Of a stretch of DNA of 64,000 bases, positions 24,986 to 33,019 are shown piece after piece; position 1 is the first letter of the stretch; each line of letters begins with the position of its first letter. Position numbers and translations under genes: made by a program. The notes under the pieces were generated by a model. It saw only the letters and a program-made list of their open reading frames with translations. It was not told where the DNA came from and made no database searches. The DNA is from JAENVU01 sp031422675 (lineage in GTDB: Bacteria; Actinomycetota; Acidimicrobiia; IMCC26256; JAENVU01). The stretch is taken from assembly GCA_031422675.1 (NCBI GenBank), contig JANPMG010000041.1, positions 1-64,000 on the forward strand, read 5' to 3'.

Positions 24986-25978
24986 CTAGACCCTTTCCGC
25001 GATCTGAGTACCGATCTCCGTTGTCGTACCGCGGAGTTCGTCGGACTTGGCAATGGCTTCGTGAATGCGCGCCGCGGCGGCGCTCTCACCGAGGAACTCG
25101 AGCATCATCGCCGCGCTGATGATCGCGGCCCGGGGATCGGCGGCACCGGTGCCGGCGATGTCTGGCGCGGAACCGTGGACCGGCTCGAACAACGACGGCC
25201 CCGTGCGGGCCGGGTTCAGGTTCGCGGAGGCGGCGCGCCCGATGCCGCCACCGACGGCACCACCGAGGTCGGTGAGGATGTCGCCGAACAGATTGTCGGT
25301 GACGATCACGTCGTACTTCTCGGGCCGCTGGACGAAATGGATACAAGCCGCGTCCACGTGGTCGTAGCCGGTCGAGACGTCCGGATACTCCGCGGCCACG
25401 ATGTCGAAGGTGCGCTGCCACAGGTCGCCGGCGAAGGTGAGCACGTTGGTCTTGTGCACGAGATGCAACCGCTTCGCCGTCCGGGTCTGCGCCAGGTCGA
25501 ACGCGTAGCGGACGCAGCGTTCCACTCCCATCCGGGTGTTGACCGAGCCCTGGGTGGCGATCTCGTGGGGCGTGTCCTTGCGTAGGAACCCACCCTCCCC
25601 GGCGTAGGTCCCCTCGGTGTTCTCGCGCACCACGATCATGTCGACGCCGTCGTTCAACGCGCTCGGACCCGCGAGGAAGGGGCGATGGTTCACGTAGAGG
25701 TCGAGCCCGAATCGCATCTTCAACAACAGCCCGCGCTCGAGCACCCCCGGTGGCACCTCCGGTGTTCCCACCGCGCCGAGCAGGATCGCGTCGAGGCCGC
25801 GCAGCTCGTCGAGCACGGCATCCGGGAGCACCTCGCCGGTCGCCAGGTAGCGGACGCCACCGAGGTCGTAGTCGACCCGGTCGTAGGCCACGCCCGTGGC
25901 ATCGACGACGTCCAGCGCGGCCGCAATGACCTCCGGTCCGATGCCGTCACCACCGATGATGCCGATCCGATGACTCAT
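24986..25978 (-). CDS. leuB: 3-isopropylmalate dehydrogenase
   Basis: This 330-residue enzyme oxidatively decarboxylates 3-isopropylmalate in leucine synthesis. IGIIGGDGIGPEV opens the protein, MRFGLDLYVNHRPF is the LeuB/Icd substrate loop, and VTDNLFGDILTDLGGAVGGGIG is the metal-binding signature. GSAPDIAGTGAADP is the NAD-binding part. An AGGAG site precedes ATG 25978 by ten bases. A 120-base leader with a peptide and a terminator hairpin lies upstream, predicting control by branched-chain aminoacyl-tRNA levels. Confidence 0.96.
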   Translation of the reverse strand: MSHRIGIIGGDGIGPEVIAAALDVVDATGVAYDRVDYDLGGVRYLATGEVLPDAVLDELRGLDAILLGAVGTPEVPPGVLERGLLLKMRFGLDLYVNHRPFLAGPSALNDGVDMIVVRENTEGTYAGEGGFLRKDTPHEIATQGSVNTRMGVERCVRYAFDLAQTRTAKRLHLVHKTNVLTFAGDLWQRTFDIVAAEYPDVSTGYDHVDAACIHFVQRPEKYDVIVTDNLFGDILTDLGGAVGGGIGRAASANLNPARTGPSLFEPVHGSAPDIAGTGAADPRAAIISAAMMLEFLGESAAAARIHEAIAKSDELRGTTTEIGTQIAERV

Positions 25979-26000
25979 GAAAAAAGAACTCCTGATAACG

Positions 26001-26025
26001 AAAAACCGCCCACCGAAGTGGACGG
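26001..26025 (-). terminator. Attenuator terminator before leuB
   Basis: On the minus strand CCGTCCAC and GTGGGCGG form an 8-bp stem (one G-T pair) closed by a UUCG tetraloop and followed by five U residues. It is a textbook intrinsic terminator lying between a leader peptide and the leuB ribosome-binding site. Confidence 0.88.
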
Positions 26026-26029
26026 TCGA

Positions 26030-26056
26030 GAGCGAACGCCGAGGCGGCGTTCGCTC
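26030..26056 (-). promoter_or_regulatory. 12-bp leader hairpin of the leuB attenuator
   Basis: GAGCGAACGCCG and CGGCGTTCGCTC form a perfect 12-bp stem with a 3-base loop. Its outer bases overlap the leader peptide's TGA codon, so a ribosome finishing or stalling near the end of the peptide would alter folding. Just downstream is the terminator. Confidence 0.75.
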
Positions 26057-26087
26057 AGGGAATGACGACGATGAGGTGTGAGCACAT
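26055..26087 (-). CDS. Branched-chain amino acid leader peptide (MCSHLIVVIP)
   Basis: A ten-codon frame, ATG to TGA, encodes MCSHLIVVIP. Five consecutive codons are Leu, Ile, Val, Val, Ile, the end products of the operon it precedes. A TAATCT hexamer lies ten bases before the ATG, so the transcript starts at or very near this peptide. A 12-bp hairpin and a U-tailed terminator follow before leuB. By analogy with ilv/leu leaders of enterics and corynebacteria, stalling at hungry codons should favour read-through. An alternative antiterminator pairing is only partly visible. Confidence 0.8.
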   Translation of the reverse strand: MCSHLIVVIP

Positions 26088-26097
26088 GGAACTTTTG

Positions 26098-26103
26098 AGA
26101 TTA
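26098..26103 (-). promoter_or_regulatory. -10 element of the leuB leader transcript
   Basis: TAATCT on the minus strand, ten bases before the leader peptide ATG. No good -35 is visible. Confidence 0.6.
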
Positions 26104-26166
26104 GCAGTCCGACGCCGAAACCGCCCGGAGTTCACCGGCAACCCGAGCCGATCGGGGGTCGACGGG

Positions 26167-26172
26167 TACCCT
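26167..26172 (+). promoter_or_regulatory. Leaderless -10 element of greA
   Basis: TACCCT followed by a seven-base spacer and then the greA ATG at 26180. Confidence 0.6.
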
Positions 26173-26179
26173 CGACCCG

Positions 26180-26650
26180 ATGGAACCCGTCCAACTGTCT
26201 GCCCCCGCCCACGAACGGCTGGTCGCCGAACTCGCGCATCGGAGCGGTCCCCTGCGGTTCGAGATCGCCGAACGAATCGAGCGGGCCCGTGAACTCGGCG
26301 ACCTGAAGGAGAACGCCGACTACGACGCGGCGAAGAACGAACAAGGCTTGAACGAGGCGCGGGTGCGCCAGCTGGAGGCGATGCTCCGGGATGCCGAGAT
26401 CGTGGAGTCGGCATCGGGCGACGTCGTCGAAGCCGGCACGATCGTGGAGATCCGGATCGGCGGCGACGCCGAAACCCAGTCCTATCTCATCGGCTCCATC
26501 GAAGAACGCAACGACGACTACGACGTCCTGTCCACCAGCTCGCCGCTGGGCCAGGCGCTCATCGGTCGCCGGGTCGGCGAGCGCGCCACCTACGAGACGC
26601 CGCGCAAAGCCGAACTCGGCGTGGAAGTCGTCAGCATCCGGCCCCTCTGA
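26180..26650 (+). CDS. greA: Transcription elongation factor GreA
   Basis: The 156-residue protein rescues backtracked RNA polymerase by stimulating transcript cleavage. The N-terminal coiled coil contains GDLKENADYDAAKNEQ, whose acidic tip residues (Asp and Glu of GDLKENADY) reach the polymerase active site. The C-terminal FKBP-like domain ends with SSPLGQALIGRRVGE. It is transcribed divergently from the leuB leader and, given the -10 placement, as a leaderless mRNA. The length and both domains are complete. Confidence 0.95.
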   Translation: MEPVQLSAPAHERLVAELAHRSGPLRFEIAERIERARELGDLKENADYDAAKNEQGLNEARVRQLEAMLRDAEIVESASGDVVEAGTIVEIRIGGDAETQSYLIGSIEERNDDYDVLSTSSPLGQALIGRRVGERATYETPRKAELGVEVVSIRPL

Positions 26651-26733
26651 CCGGTAAAGGGTCTCGGTCCGAAACGGGTCGCATCGACGCCGCATCACCG
26701 GTTTCGACACCGGCCCCTGCCGCGGGCGACATC

Positions 26734-26739
26734 TAGGCT
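26734..26739 (+). promoter_or_regulatory. -10 element of leuCD
   Basis: TAGGCT lies 38 bases before the leuC ATG. Unlike many neighbours this transcript would carry a short leader with an AGGAG ribosome-binding site at 26761-26765. Confidence 0.5.
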
Positions 26740-26777
26740 GAACGGCCCCGCCGGCATCCGAGGAGTGAGTCACGGGC

Positions 26778-28193
26778 ATGGGTCAAACGCTGAGCGAGAA
26801 GGTCTGGGAACGCCACGTCGTACGCCGGACCGCCGGTGAGCCGGACCTGCTGTACATCGACCTGCACCTGATCCACGAGGTCACGTCACCGCAGGCGTTC
26901 GACGGCCTCCGATTGGCGGGGCGGCCGGTGCGCCGGCCCGAGCTGACGGTGGCCACGATGGACCACAACGTGCCGACCGCCGGCCTCGAACTCGGCATCA
27001 CGGACCCGATCTCTCGCAAACAGATCGAGGTCCTCGACGCGAACTGCGACGAGTTCGGGATCCGGCTCTACGGAATGGGCGACGCCGGGCAGGGCATCGT
27101 CCACATCATCGGACCCGAACAGGGCCTCACGCAGCCGGGCATGACCATCGTCTGCGGCGACAGCCACACCTCCACCCACGGGGCGTTCGGCGCGTTGGCC
27201 TTCGGGATCGGGACCAGCGAAGTGGAGCACGTCCTGGCTACCCAGACGCTGACCCAGACGAAGCCGGGCACCATGGCCATCACCGTCGACGGCGAGCTGC
27301 CCGCGGGTGTGACCGCGAAGGATCTCGTGCTCGCGATCATCGAGCGCATCGGCACCGGCGGCGGGATCGGTTCTGTCATCGAGTACCGCGGTGCGGCGAT
27401 TCGCGCGTTGTCGATGGAAGGCCGGATGACGGTCTGCAACATGTCGATCGAAGCCGGGGCGCGCGCCGGTCTGATCGCCCCGGACGAGACCACGTTCGAA
27501 TACCTGAAGGGCCGTCCGTTCGCACCGGCCGGAGCCGAGTGGGATGCCGCCGTCGCCGATTGGCGTTCGCTCGTCACCGACGACGACGCCGCGTTCGATC
27601 AGGAGGTGATCATCGACGCGAGTTCCCTTGCCCCGTACGTCACCTGGGGGACGAACCCGGCCCAGAGCGTGACCATCGCGGACACCGTCCCCGACCCTTC
27701 CGACTTCGAGTCCGCGAGCGAACGCGAGTCCGCCACCCGGGCGCTGCAATACATGGGCTTGAAGGCCGGCACCCCGATGCGAGCCATCGAGGTGGACACC
27801 GTGTTCATCGGTTCGTGCACGAACGCGCGTATCGAAGACCTGCGCGCCGCGGCAGCCGTTGCGAAGGGCCGGCGGGTGCGCGACGGCGTGCGGACGCTGG
27901 TGGTCCCCGGATCTTTCGCGGTCAAGGCCCAGGCGATTGCGGAGGGATTGGACTCCATCTTCACCGACGCCGGCTTCGACTGGCGCGAACCCGGATGCTC
28001 CATGTGCCTGGCGATGAATCCCGACAAGCTCGCGGCGGGCGAGCGGTGCGCGAGCACGAGCAACCGGAACTTCGAAGGTCGCCAGGGTCAAGGCGGACGC
28101 ACCCATCTGGTCTCGCCCGAGGTGGCCGCGGCGACGGCGATCGCCGGTCACTTCGCGACCCCGGCGGACCTCCTCGAGAGTCAGGATGCGTGA
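26778..28193 (+). CDS. leuC: 3-isopropylmalate dehydratase large subunit
   Basis: A 471-residue aconitase-family subunit that, with LeuD, isomerises 2-isopropylmalate to 3-isopropylmalate. The [4Fe-4S] cluster cysteines are in FIGSCTNARIEDL and GCSMCLAMNPDKL. CGDSHTSTHGAFGALAFGIG is the substrate-site signature. The stop overlaps the leuD ATG by one base (TGATG). The gene lies on the opposite strand from leuB, about 0.8 kb away, so the leucine pathway is split into two divergent units. Confidence 0.96.
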   Translation: MGQTLSEKVWERHVVRRTAGEPDLLYIDLHLIHEVTSPQAFDGLRLAGRPVRRPELTVATMDHNVPTAGLELGITDPISRKQIEVLDANCDEFGIRLYGMGDAGQGIVHIIGPEQGLTQPGMTIVCGDSHTSTHGAFGALAFGIGTSEVEHVLATQTLTQTKPGTMAITVDGELPAGVTAKDLVLAIIERIGTGGGIGSVIEYRGAAIRALSMEGRMTVCNMSIEAGARAGLIAPDETTFEYLKGRPFAPAGAEWDAAVADWRSLVTDDDAAFDQEVIIDASSLAPYVTWGTNPAQSVTIADTVPDPSDFESASERESATRALQYMGLKAGTPMRAIEVDTVFIGSCTNARIEDLRAAAAVAKGRRVRDGVRTLVVPGSFAVKAQAIAEGLDSIFTDAGFDWREPGCSMCLAMNPDKLAAGERCASTSNRNFEGRQGQGGRTHLVSPEVAAATAIAGHFATPADLLESQDA

Positions 28194-28786
28194 TGCGCGC
28201 CGTCCGTGAGATCGTCGCCCGGGGCGTACCGCTCGATCGCTCCGACGTCGACACCGACCAGATCATCCCATCCGAATGGCTCAAGCGGGTCGAGCGGACC
28301 GGTTTCGGCGCCGGGCTCTTCTCCGAGTGGCGAGAAGCGTCGGACTTCGTCCTGAACCAGGACCGCTATGCCGATGCTCACGTGCTCGTCACCGGTCCCA
28401 ACTTCGGCACCGGATCGTCACGAGAGCACGCGGTTTGGGCCCTCCAGGATTACGGATTCGAGGCCGTGATCTCGTCGCGCTTCGCCGACATCTTCCGAAA
28501 CAACGCGCTGAAGGGCGGCTTGGTGCCCGTCACCCTCGCCGAACCGATCGTGCGCACGATCATGGCGGCGCTCGATGACGACCCGGCGATCGAAATCGTG
28601 ATCGACGTCGTGGACCGGCGCGTCGCCGTCCCCGCGATCGGGTTGGACGAACCGTTCGTACTGGACGACTACACCCAACACCGTCTGCTCGAAGGGCTCG
28701 ACGACATCGGGATCACCGAGACCCACCGGGACGCCATCGCCACCTTCGAGGCGAGCCGACCGGCGTATCTGCCATCGACCCGCTGA
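28193..28786 (+). CDS. leuD: 3-isopropylmalate dehydratase small subunit
   Basis: This 197-residue swivel-domain subunit completes the leucine isomerase with LeuC. DTDQIIPSEWLKR and GPNFGTGSSREHAVWALQDYGF are the diagnostic motifs, the latter binding substrate. Its start overlaps the leuC stop, giving equal translation of the two subunits. The length matches other LeuD proteins. Confidence 0.95.
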   Translation: MRAVREIVARGVPLDRSDVDTDQIIPSEWLKRVERTGFGAGLFSEWREASDFVLNQDRYADAHVLVTGPNFGTGSSREHAVWALQDYGFEAVISSRFADIFRNNALKGGLVPVTLAEPIVRTIMAALDDDPAIEIVIDVVDRRVAVPAIGLDEPFVLDDYTQHRLLEGLDDIGITETHRDAIATFEASRPAYLPSTR

Positions 28787-28812
28787 ACCGGCTGAACCGG
28801 CGCCGACCGTGA

Positions 28813-28941
28813 TCAGGCAGGAATCTGATGTGCGGCGCGTTCGCGATACAGCGCTTCGTCGACGGCGACGCCGAGTTCGACGGCGAGTTCCCGAGTCTGG
28901 TCCCGGTCGAACAAGTACGTGAGAAAGTCGGTGTAGTTCAT
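28813..28941 (-). CDS. Small hypothetical protein (42 residues)
   Basis: A short gene encoding 42 residues, MNYTDFLTYLFDRDQTRELA and a helical end. It has a strong GGGAGG ribosome-binding site eight bases before the ATG, better than most genes in the window, which is the main argument that it is real. It is convergent to leuD and divergent from the sunset-domain gene. I recognise no family; an amphipathic helical regulator or adaptor is possible but unsupported. Confidence 0.55.
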   Translation of the reverse strand: MNYTDFLTYLFDRDQTRELAVELGVAVDEALYRERAAHQIPA

Positions 28942-29049
28942 GGCGGATGCCTCCCGTTGTGTGAATACCCACAGCAGGTATCGGTCCGGACCGGCGCCGA
29001 ACTTGAACAGGTTCTCGGAGTAGCCGACCGGTCGTGCGAGAATGGCCCG

Positions 29050-29469
29050 GTGATCAAGCTGATTCGACGGGGAGCAATCGCGGGCGCACTCGCCGGACTC
29101 GCCCTCGCCGCCTGGAAGTTCCTCGCCGCCCGCAGCCCCGATACCGCCGGGGTGCGTTACGAACCGCAACCGTTCCCGATGCCCCCACGCCCGATACCGC
29201 CAGCTCCGATACCTCCGGCACCGGCACGTCCGACTCCGACACCCGCAGCCTCGGACCCACCGGCCTCCGACCTACCGGCCTCCGACCCGCCGGCGGTCGA
29301 GCCCGACGCGGAGGGGAACTGTCCGGTCTCGCATCCGATCAAGGGCAAGCGCACGTCGGGCATCTACCACCAACCCGGCGGGTTCGCGTACGACCGCACG
29401 CGCGCGGACCGTTGCTACCTCGACGCAGCCGCCGCCGAACACGACGGTCTGCGCGCGGCCAAACGCTGA
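29050..29469 (+). CDS. Membrane-anchored sunset-domain protein
   Basis: A 139-residue protein starting at GTG 29050. Residues about 8-27 form a single hydrophobic segment (AIAGALAGLALAAWKFLAA), followed by a proline- and serine-rich linker. The C-terminal block CPVSHPIKGKRTSGIYHQPG, ending with a Cys-Tyr-Leu-Asp segment, matches the sunset domain found at the end of actinobacterial envelope proteins. The linker contains three 15-bp repeats encoding SDPPA, SDLPA and SDPPA. It probably sits at the membrane with the domain outside. The function of the domain is not established. Confidence 0.72.
   Translation: MIKLIRRGAIAGALAGLALAAWKFLAARSPDTAGVRYEPQPFPMPPRPIPPAPIPPAPARPTPTPAASDPPASDLPASDPPAVEPDAEGNCPVSHPIKGKRTSGIYHQPGGFAYDRTRADRCYLDAAAAEHDGLRAAKR
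29251..29295 (+). repeat. In-frame 15-bp triplication in the sunset-protein linker
   Basis: Three units of the form TC(G/C)GACC(C/T)(A/G)CCGGC(C/G) at 29251, 29266 and 29281 lengthen the proline-rich linker. Confidence 0.85.
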
Positions 29470-29555
29470 GCGCGACAGTTCTTCCTTTCACACGCGCGCT
29501 GACCTACCGTGCGCCGCTCGTCGACCGCCATGGTCGACCGACTGGGGAGACACAC

Positions 29556-29933
29556 ATGCTCGAAGACTTCAAGAAGTTCATTCTCAAGGGCAACCTCGTG
29601 ACACTGGCGGTGGCGTTCATCATCGGCCTCGAGTTCAGCAAGGTCGTGACGAGCTTCACCGACGACATCGTCATGAGAGTCGTCGGTGCGATCGTCGGCA
29701 AGCCCAGCTTCAACGATCTCACGCTCGGGATCGGTGACGGCGTGATCAACTACGGCAGCTTCCTCACCGCGCTGCTCAACTTCGTCATCATCGGCTTCGT
29801 CCTCTTCCTCATCGTGAAGCTGTACGAGAAGGCTGAGGAGAAGATGGGCGTCAAGAAGGACGACGAGGCTCCCACCGACGTGGACCTGCTCTCGGAGATC
29901 CGCGACCTGCTCAAGGCGCAGCGCGCCTCGTAA
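29556..29933 (+). CDS. mscL: Large-conductance mechanosensitive channel
   Basis: A 125-residue MscL. The N-terminal amphipathic helix MLEDFKKFILKGN leads into TM1 (LVTLAVAFIIGLEFSKVVTS). TM2 is FLTALLNFVIIGFVLFLIVKLYEKA, with a C-terminal helical bundle. It forms a homopentamer that opens under membrane tension and protects against osmotic downshock. GGGGAGA lies a few bases before ATG 29556. A terminator-like hairpin follows and separates it from convergent serA. Confidence 0.95.
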   Translation: MLEDFKKFILKGNLVTLAVAFIIGLEFSKVVTSFTDDIVMRVVGAIVGKPSFNDLTLGIGDGVINYGSFLTALLNFVIIGFVLFLIVKLYEKAEEKMGVKKDDEAPTDVDLLSEIRDLLKAQRAS

Positions 29934-29951
29934 TCCACTGCTCGGTCGCGA

Positions 29952-29992
29952 CTGCGCCGCATTCCCCGAACGGTCGGGTGGGTGCGGCGCAG
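29952..29992. terminator. Hairpin between mscL and serA
   Basis: CTGCGCCGCA (29952-29961) and TGCGGCGCAG (29983-29992) form a perfect 10-bp stem with a 21-base loop, followed by TTTGGGTTT on the mscL strand. It lies between convergent genes and could serve both. Confidence 0.65.
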
Positions 29993-30002
29993 TTTGGGTT
30001 TC

Positions 30003-31589
30003 TCAGCCGAGTTCGATGGCGCGAGCGTCGGTGATGCCGTCTTGCGCGCGAAGGGCATCGAGGACGTCATCGGTGACCGGGGTCGACGTGGACAACGCCA
30101 TCAACGCCGCCTGACCCGCGTCCGTCCGGCCCACCACCATGTCGTCGATGTTGATCGTGGCGTCACCGAGGATCATGCCGACCCGGCCGATGATCCCCGG
30201 GACGTCGGAGTTGCGCACCACGAGCATGTGCGCGGACGGGGGAACGTCGATCACGTGGTCGTCGATACCGACGATGCGCGGTGAGCCCTGCTTGCCGTAG
30301 AGCGTGCCGGCCACGTGGGTGGAGCGACCGCGGTAGGAGCCGCGCAGCTCCACCAGGTTGACGTAATCGTGGGTGGACGCAAGCTTCGACTCGCGAACTT
30401 GCAAGCCACGATCCTTCGCGATGGCCGGCGCGTTCACAAAGCTCACCGGTTCGTCGACGACGGGCCCGAGCACGCCTTTGAGCGCAGCCAGTGTGAGCAC
30501 TTTGCAGTCGTAATCCGCGATCTGGCCCTCGAACGAGACCTCGAGCGTGTCGACCACACCGCCGGCCAAACCGGTGAACAGCTGGCCGAGGCGCTCGACG
30601 AGCGGGAGGAACGGCGCGACGGTCGCGTTGGCTTCACTCGCCGCCAAGTTCACGGCGAACGGCACGAACTGGCCCGCCAGACCCAGGACCACCATTTCGG
30701 CGATGGTCTGACCGGCCTTGTCCTGCGCTTCGTTCGTGGACGCGCCGAGATGCGGCGTGACCACGATGTTCTCGAGGTCGAAGAGCGGGGACTGGGTGGT
30801 GGGTTCGGTGGCGAAAACGTCGATGGCCGCGCCCGCAACCGTGCCGTCGCGCAGGGCCGCGGCGAGCGCGGCTTCGTCGATGATCCCGCCGCGCGCGGTG
30901 TTGACGATCCGCAGTCCGGGCTTGGCGCGAGCCAGCAGCTCCGCGTCGAAGAGGCCCAGGGTCTCGGGCGTCTTGGGCAGATGGATCGTGAGGAAGTCCA
31001 CCGTCGCCACGAGCGTGCCGAGATCCGGTTCGAGCTCGACACCGAGCTGACGGGCGCGCTCGGCGCTCACGTACGGGTCGTAGGCGACGAGGCGCATCCC
31101 GAAGGCAAGGCACCGTTGCGCGACGAGCACCCCCACTCGCCCGAGCCCCACCACGCCGAGCGTCTTGCCGTGGAGTTCCACGCCGGTCCAGCGGGCGCGG
31201 TTCCATTTCCCGGCCTTCAGGTCACGATCGGCTTGGGGAATGTTGCGAGCTTGAGCCAGCAGCAGCGCCACCGCCTGTTCGGCGGCCGAGATGACGTTCG
31301 ACTGCGGCGCGTTGACCACCATGACGCCGCGCTGAGTGGCCGCGGCGACATCCACATTGTCCAGGCCGATCCCGGCCCGGCCCACCACGATCAGGTCCGT
31401 ACCGGCGGCGAGCACCTCGGCCGTGACCTGGGTGGCGCTGCGGATCACCAACGCCGTCGCGCCCGGAATCGCAGCCACCAGCTCCGCCGGCGAGAGACCG
31501 AGCGCAACATCGACGTCGAGCCCCGCCGCCCGCATGTGTTCGAGGCCTCGCTCGGCCAGCTCTTCGGTCACCAGGACGCGTTGACTCAC
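30003..31589 (-). CDS. serA: D-3-phosphoglycerate dehydrogenase
   Basis: A 528-residue long-form SerA, the first enzyme of serine synthesis. The NAD domain has GVVGLGRVGVLVAQR, and the catalytic region has VNTARGGIIDEAALAAAL and TPHLGASTNEAQDKAG. The extended C-terminus contains the intervening domain and an ACT domain (AHMLVVRNSDVPGIIGRVG), which gives serine feedback in related enzymes. GTG 31589 follows a GAGGGG site. The region from this site through the start is duplicated 92 bases upstream, creating a 31-codon upstream frame that stops on the serA start. Confidence 0.95.
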   Translation of the reverse strand: MSQRVLVTEELAERGLEHMRAAGLDVDVALGLSPAELVAAIPGATALVIRSATQVTAEVLAAGTDLIVVGRAGIGLDNVDVAAATQRGVMVVNAPQSNVISAAEQAVALLLAQARNIPQADRDLKAGKWNRARWTGVELHGKTLGVVGLGRVGVLVAQRCLAFGMRLVAYDPYVSAERARQLGVELEPDLGTLVATVDFLTIHLPKTPETLGLFDAELLARAKPGLRIVNTARGGIIDEAALAAALRDGTVAGAAIDVFATEPTTQSPLFDLENIVVTPHLGASTNEAQDKAGQTIAEMVVLGLAGQFVPFAVNLAASEANATVAPFLPLVERLGQLFTGLAGGVVDTLEVSFEGQIADYDCKVLTLAALKGVLGPVVDEPVSFVNAPAIAKDRGLQVRESKLASTHDYVNLVELRGSYRGRSTHVAGTLYGKQGSPRIVGIDDHVIDVPPSAHMLVVRNSDVPGIIGRVGMILGDATINIDDMVVGRTDAGQAALMALSTSTPVTDDVLDALRAQDGITDARAIELG

Positions 31590-31708
31590 GGGTTTTCCCC
31601 TCTTGGCCCTGCGGGCCGGGCCGGTCGGGCCCCGCTCCGCCGGAACGGCGCAACGAACGTCGGTGGTAAGGCGTCGCTCACGGGTTTTCCCCTCTTGGCC
31701 CTGCGGGC
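31585..31708 (-). repeat. 32-bp direct repeat duplicating the serA translation start
   Basis: The same 32 bases occur at 31585-31616 and 31677-31708, 92 bases apart. Each copy contains the GAGGGG ribosome-binding site, an A-rich spacer and GTGAG. The inner copy is the real serA start; the outer one starts a short frame. Confidence 0.9.
31586..31681 (-). CDS. 31-codon upstream frame overlapping the serA start
   Basis: From GTG 31681, with the duplicated ribosome-binding site, 31 codons run to a TGA that overlaps the serA GTG (GTGA). The peptide is rich in Pro, Ala and Arg and has no family resemblance. It may couple serA translation to an upstream initiation event, or be a by-product of the duplication. 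I see no enrichment for serine or glycine codons, so classic attenuation is unlikely. Confidence 0.45.
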   Translation of the reverse strand: MSDALPPTFVAPFRRSGARPARPAGPRGENP

Positions 31709-31719
31709 ATCTCTTGGTT

Positions 31720-32919
31720 TCAGGCGAGGAAATCGGCGATGCGTTGGACCCCGACCTCGAGATCGTCGTCGCCCAAGGCGAAGGACAAACGCGCATATCC
31801 GGCGGCGCCGAACGCTTCGCCCGGAACAATCGCCACCTTCGCCACATCGAGCAGCACCTCGGCGAGTTCCAACGTCGACGTGACGACGCGACCGCCGAGT
31901 TCACGTCCGAGCACGCCTTCGAAACTGGGGAAGCAATAGAACGCGCCCTGGGGTTCCACGCACATCACGCCGGGAATGTTGCTGAGCATCGAGTGCATCG
32001 TCTTGCCGCGTCGTTCGAATGCGTCGCGCATCATCGCCACCGCCGAAAGATCGCCGGTCACGGCCGCGAGCGCCGCCCGTTGGGTGACGTTCGCGACGTT
32101 CGACGTGGAATGTGATTGCAGGTTCGTCGCCGCGGCGATGACGTCCTCCGGACCGATCATCCAACCGACGCGCCAGCCCGTCATCGCGTAGGTCTTGGCG
32201 ACACCGTTCAGCACGACACAGCGGTCGGCCAGCGCCGGGACGCGCGCCGGCATCGACGCGAACTCGTGGTCGCCGAAAGTGAGGTGCTCGTAGATCTCGT
32301 CGGTGACCACCCAGATCCCGTGCTCGACCGCCCAGCGGCCGATGGCCTCCACCTCCTCCACCGGGTACACCGCGCCCGTGGGGTTCGACGGTGACACGAA
32401 GAGCAGGACCTTGGTGTTCGAGGTGCGGGCGGCCTCGAGCTGATCGACCGTGACCCGAAAACCGGCCTCGGCCGTGGTGCCCAACACGATCTCTTGTCCG
32501 CCGGCCAGCGCAATGGCTTCGGGGTAGGTGGTCCAGTACGGCGCAGGCAGCAACACCTCGTCACCGGGATCGAGCAGCGCCTGGAACGTGTTGTAGACCG
32601 CGTGCTTCCCACCGTTGGTCACCAGGACTTGGCTCGGGATGCAGCCGAATCCGGAATCGCGGGCGGTTTTGTCGGCGATGGCGCGCCGCAGTTCGGGCAA
32701 GCCCGCCGTGGGTGAATATCGATGGTTCGCCGGGTTCCGGCAGGCCTCGATGGCCGCCTCGACGACGTGAGGCGGCGTGGGAAAATCCGGCTCACCGGCC
32801 CCGAACCCGACGACGGGCTCTCCTGCCGCCTTCATGGCCTTGGCTTTGGCGTCGACCGCCAGGGTCGCCGATTCGGCGATGGCCGCGATGCGTCGGGAGA
32901 CTCGCTGATCCTGGCTCAC
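31720..32919 (-). CDS. aspC: Aspartate aminotransferase (class I, gamma type)
   Basis: A 399-residue PLP enzyme exchanging amino groups between aspartate and 2-oxoglutarate. GFGAGEPDFPTP near the N-terminus, the NPTGAVY loop and VLNGVAKTYAMTGWRVGWM with the Schiff-base lysine are hallmarks of the Thermus-like subgroup. GTG 32919 is selected because homologues begin near SRRIAAIAESATLAVDAKAKA; the longer frame reaches 32982. It precedes serA on the same strand, 38 bases before the upstream frame. Symbol usage varies for this subgroup. Confidence 0.9.
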   Translation of the reverse strand: MSQDQRVSRRIAAIAESATLAVDAKAKAMKAAGEPVVGFGAGEPDFPTPPHVVEAAIEACRNPANHRYSPTAGLPELRRAIADKTARDSGFGCIPSQVLVTNGGKHAVYNTFQALLDPGDEVLLPAPYWTTYPEAIALAGGQEIVLGTTAEAGFRVTVDQLEAARTSNTKVLLFVSPSNPTGAVYPVEEVEAIGRWAVEHGIWVVTDEIYEHLTFGDHEFASMPARVPALADRCVVLNGVAKTYAMTGWRVGWMIGPEDVIAAATNLQSHSTSNVANVTQRAALAAVTGDLSAVAMMRDAFERRGKTMHSMLSNIPGVMCVEPQGAFYCFPSFEGVLGRELGGRVVTSTLELAEVLLDVAKVAIVPGEAFGAAGYARLSFALGDDDLEVGVQRIADFLA

Positions 32920-33019
32920 CCGGCCATCGTGACACGCGAGCACCGTGGCGGCCGGACCGAAAACGCCCGACCGGCGGGCCAACGGATCCCCAGGGAACGG
33001 CTACTAACCTTGGCGGTGC

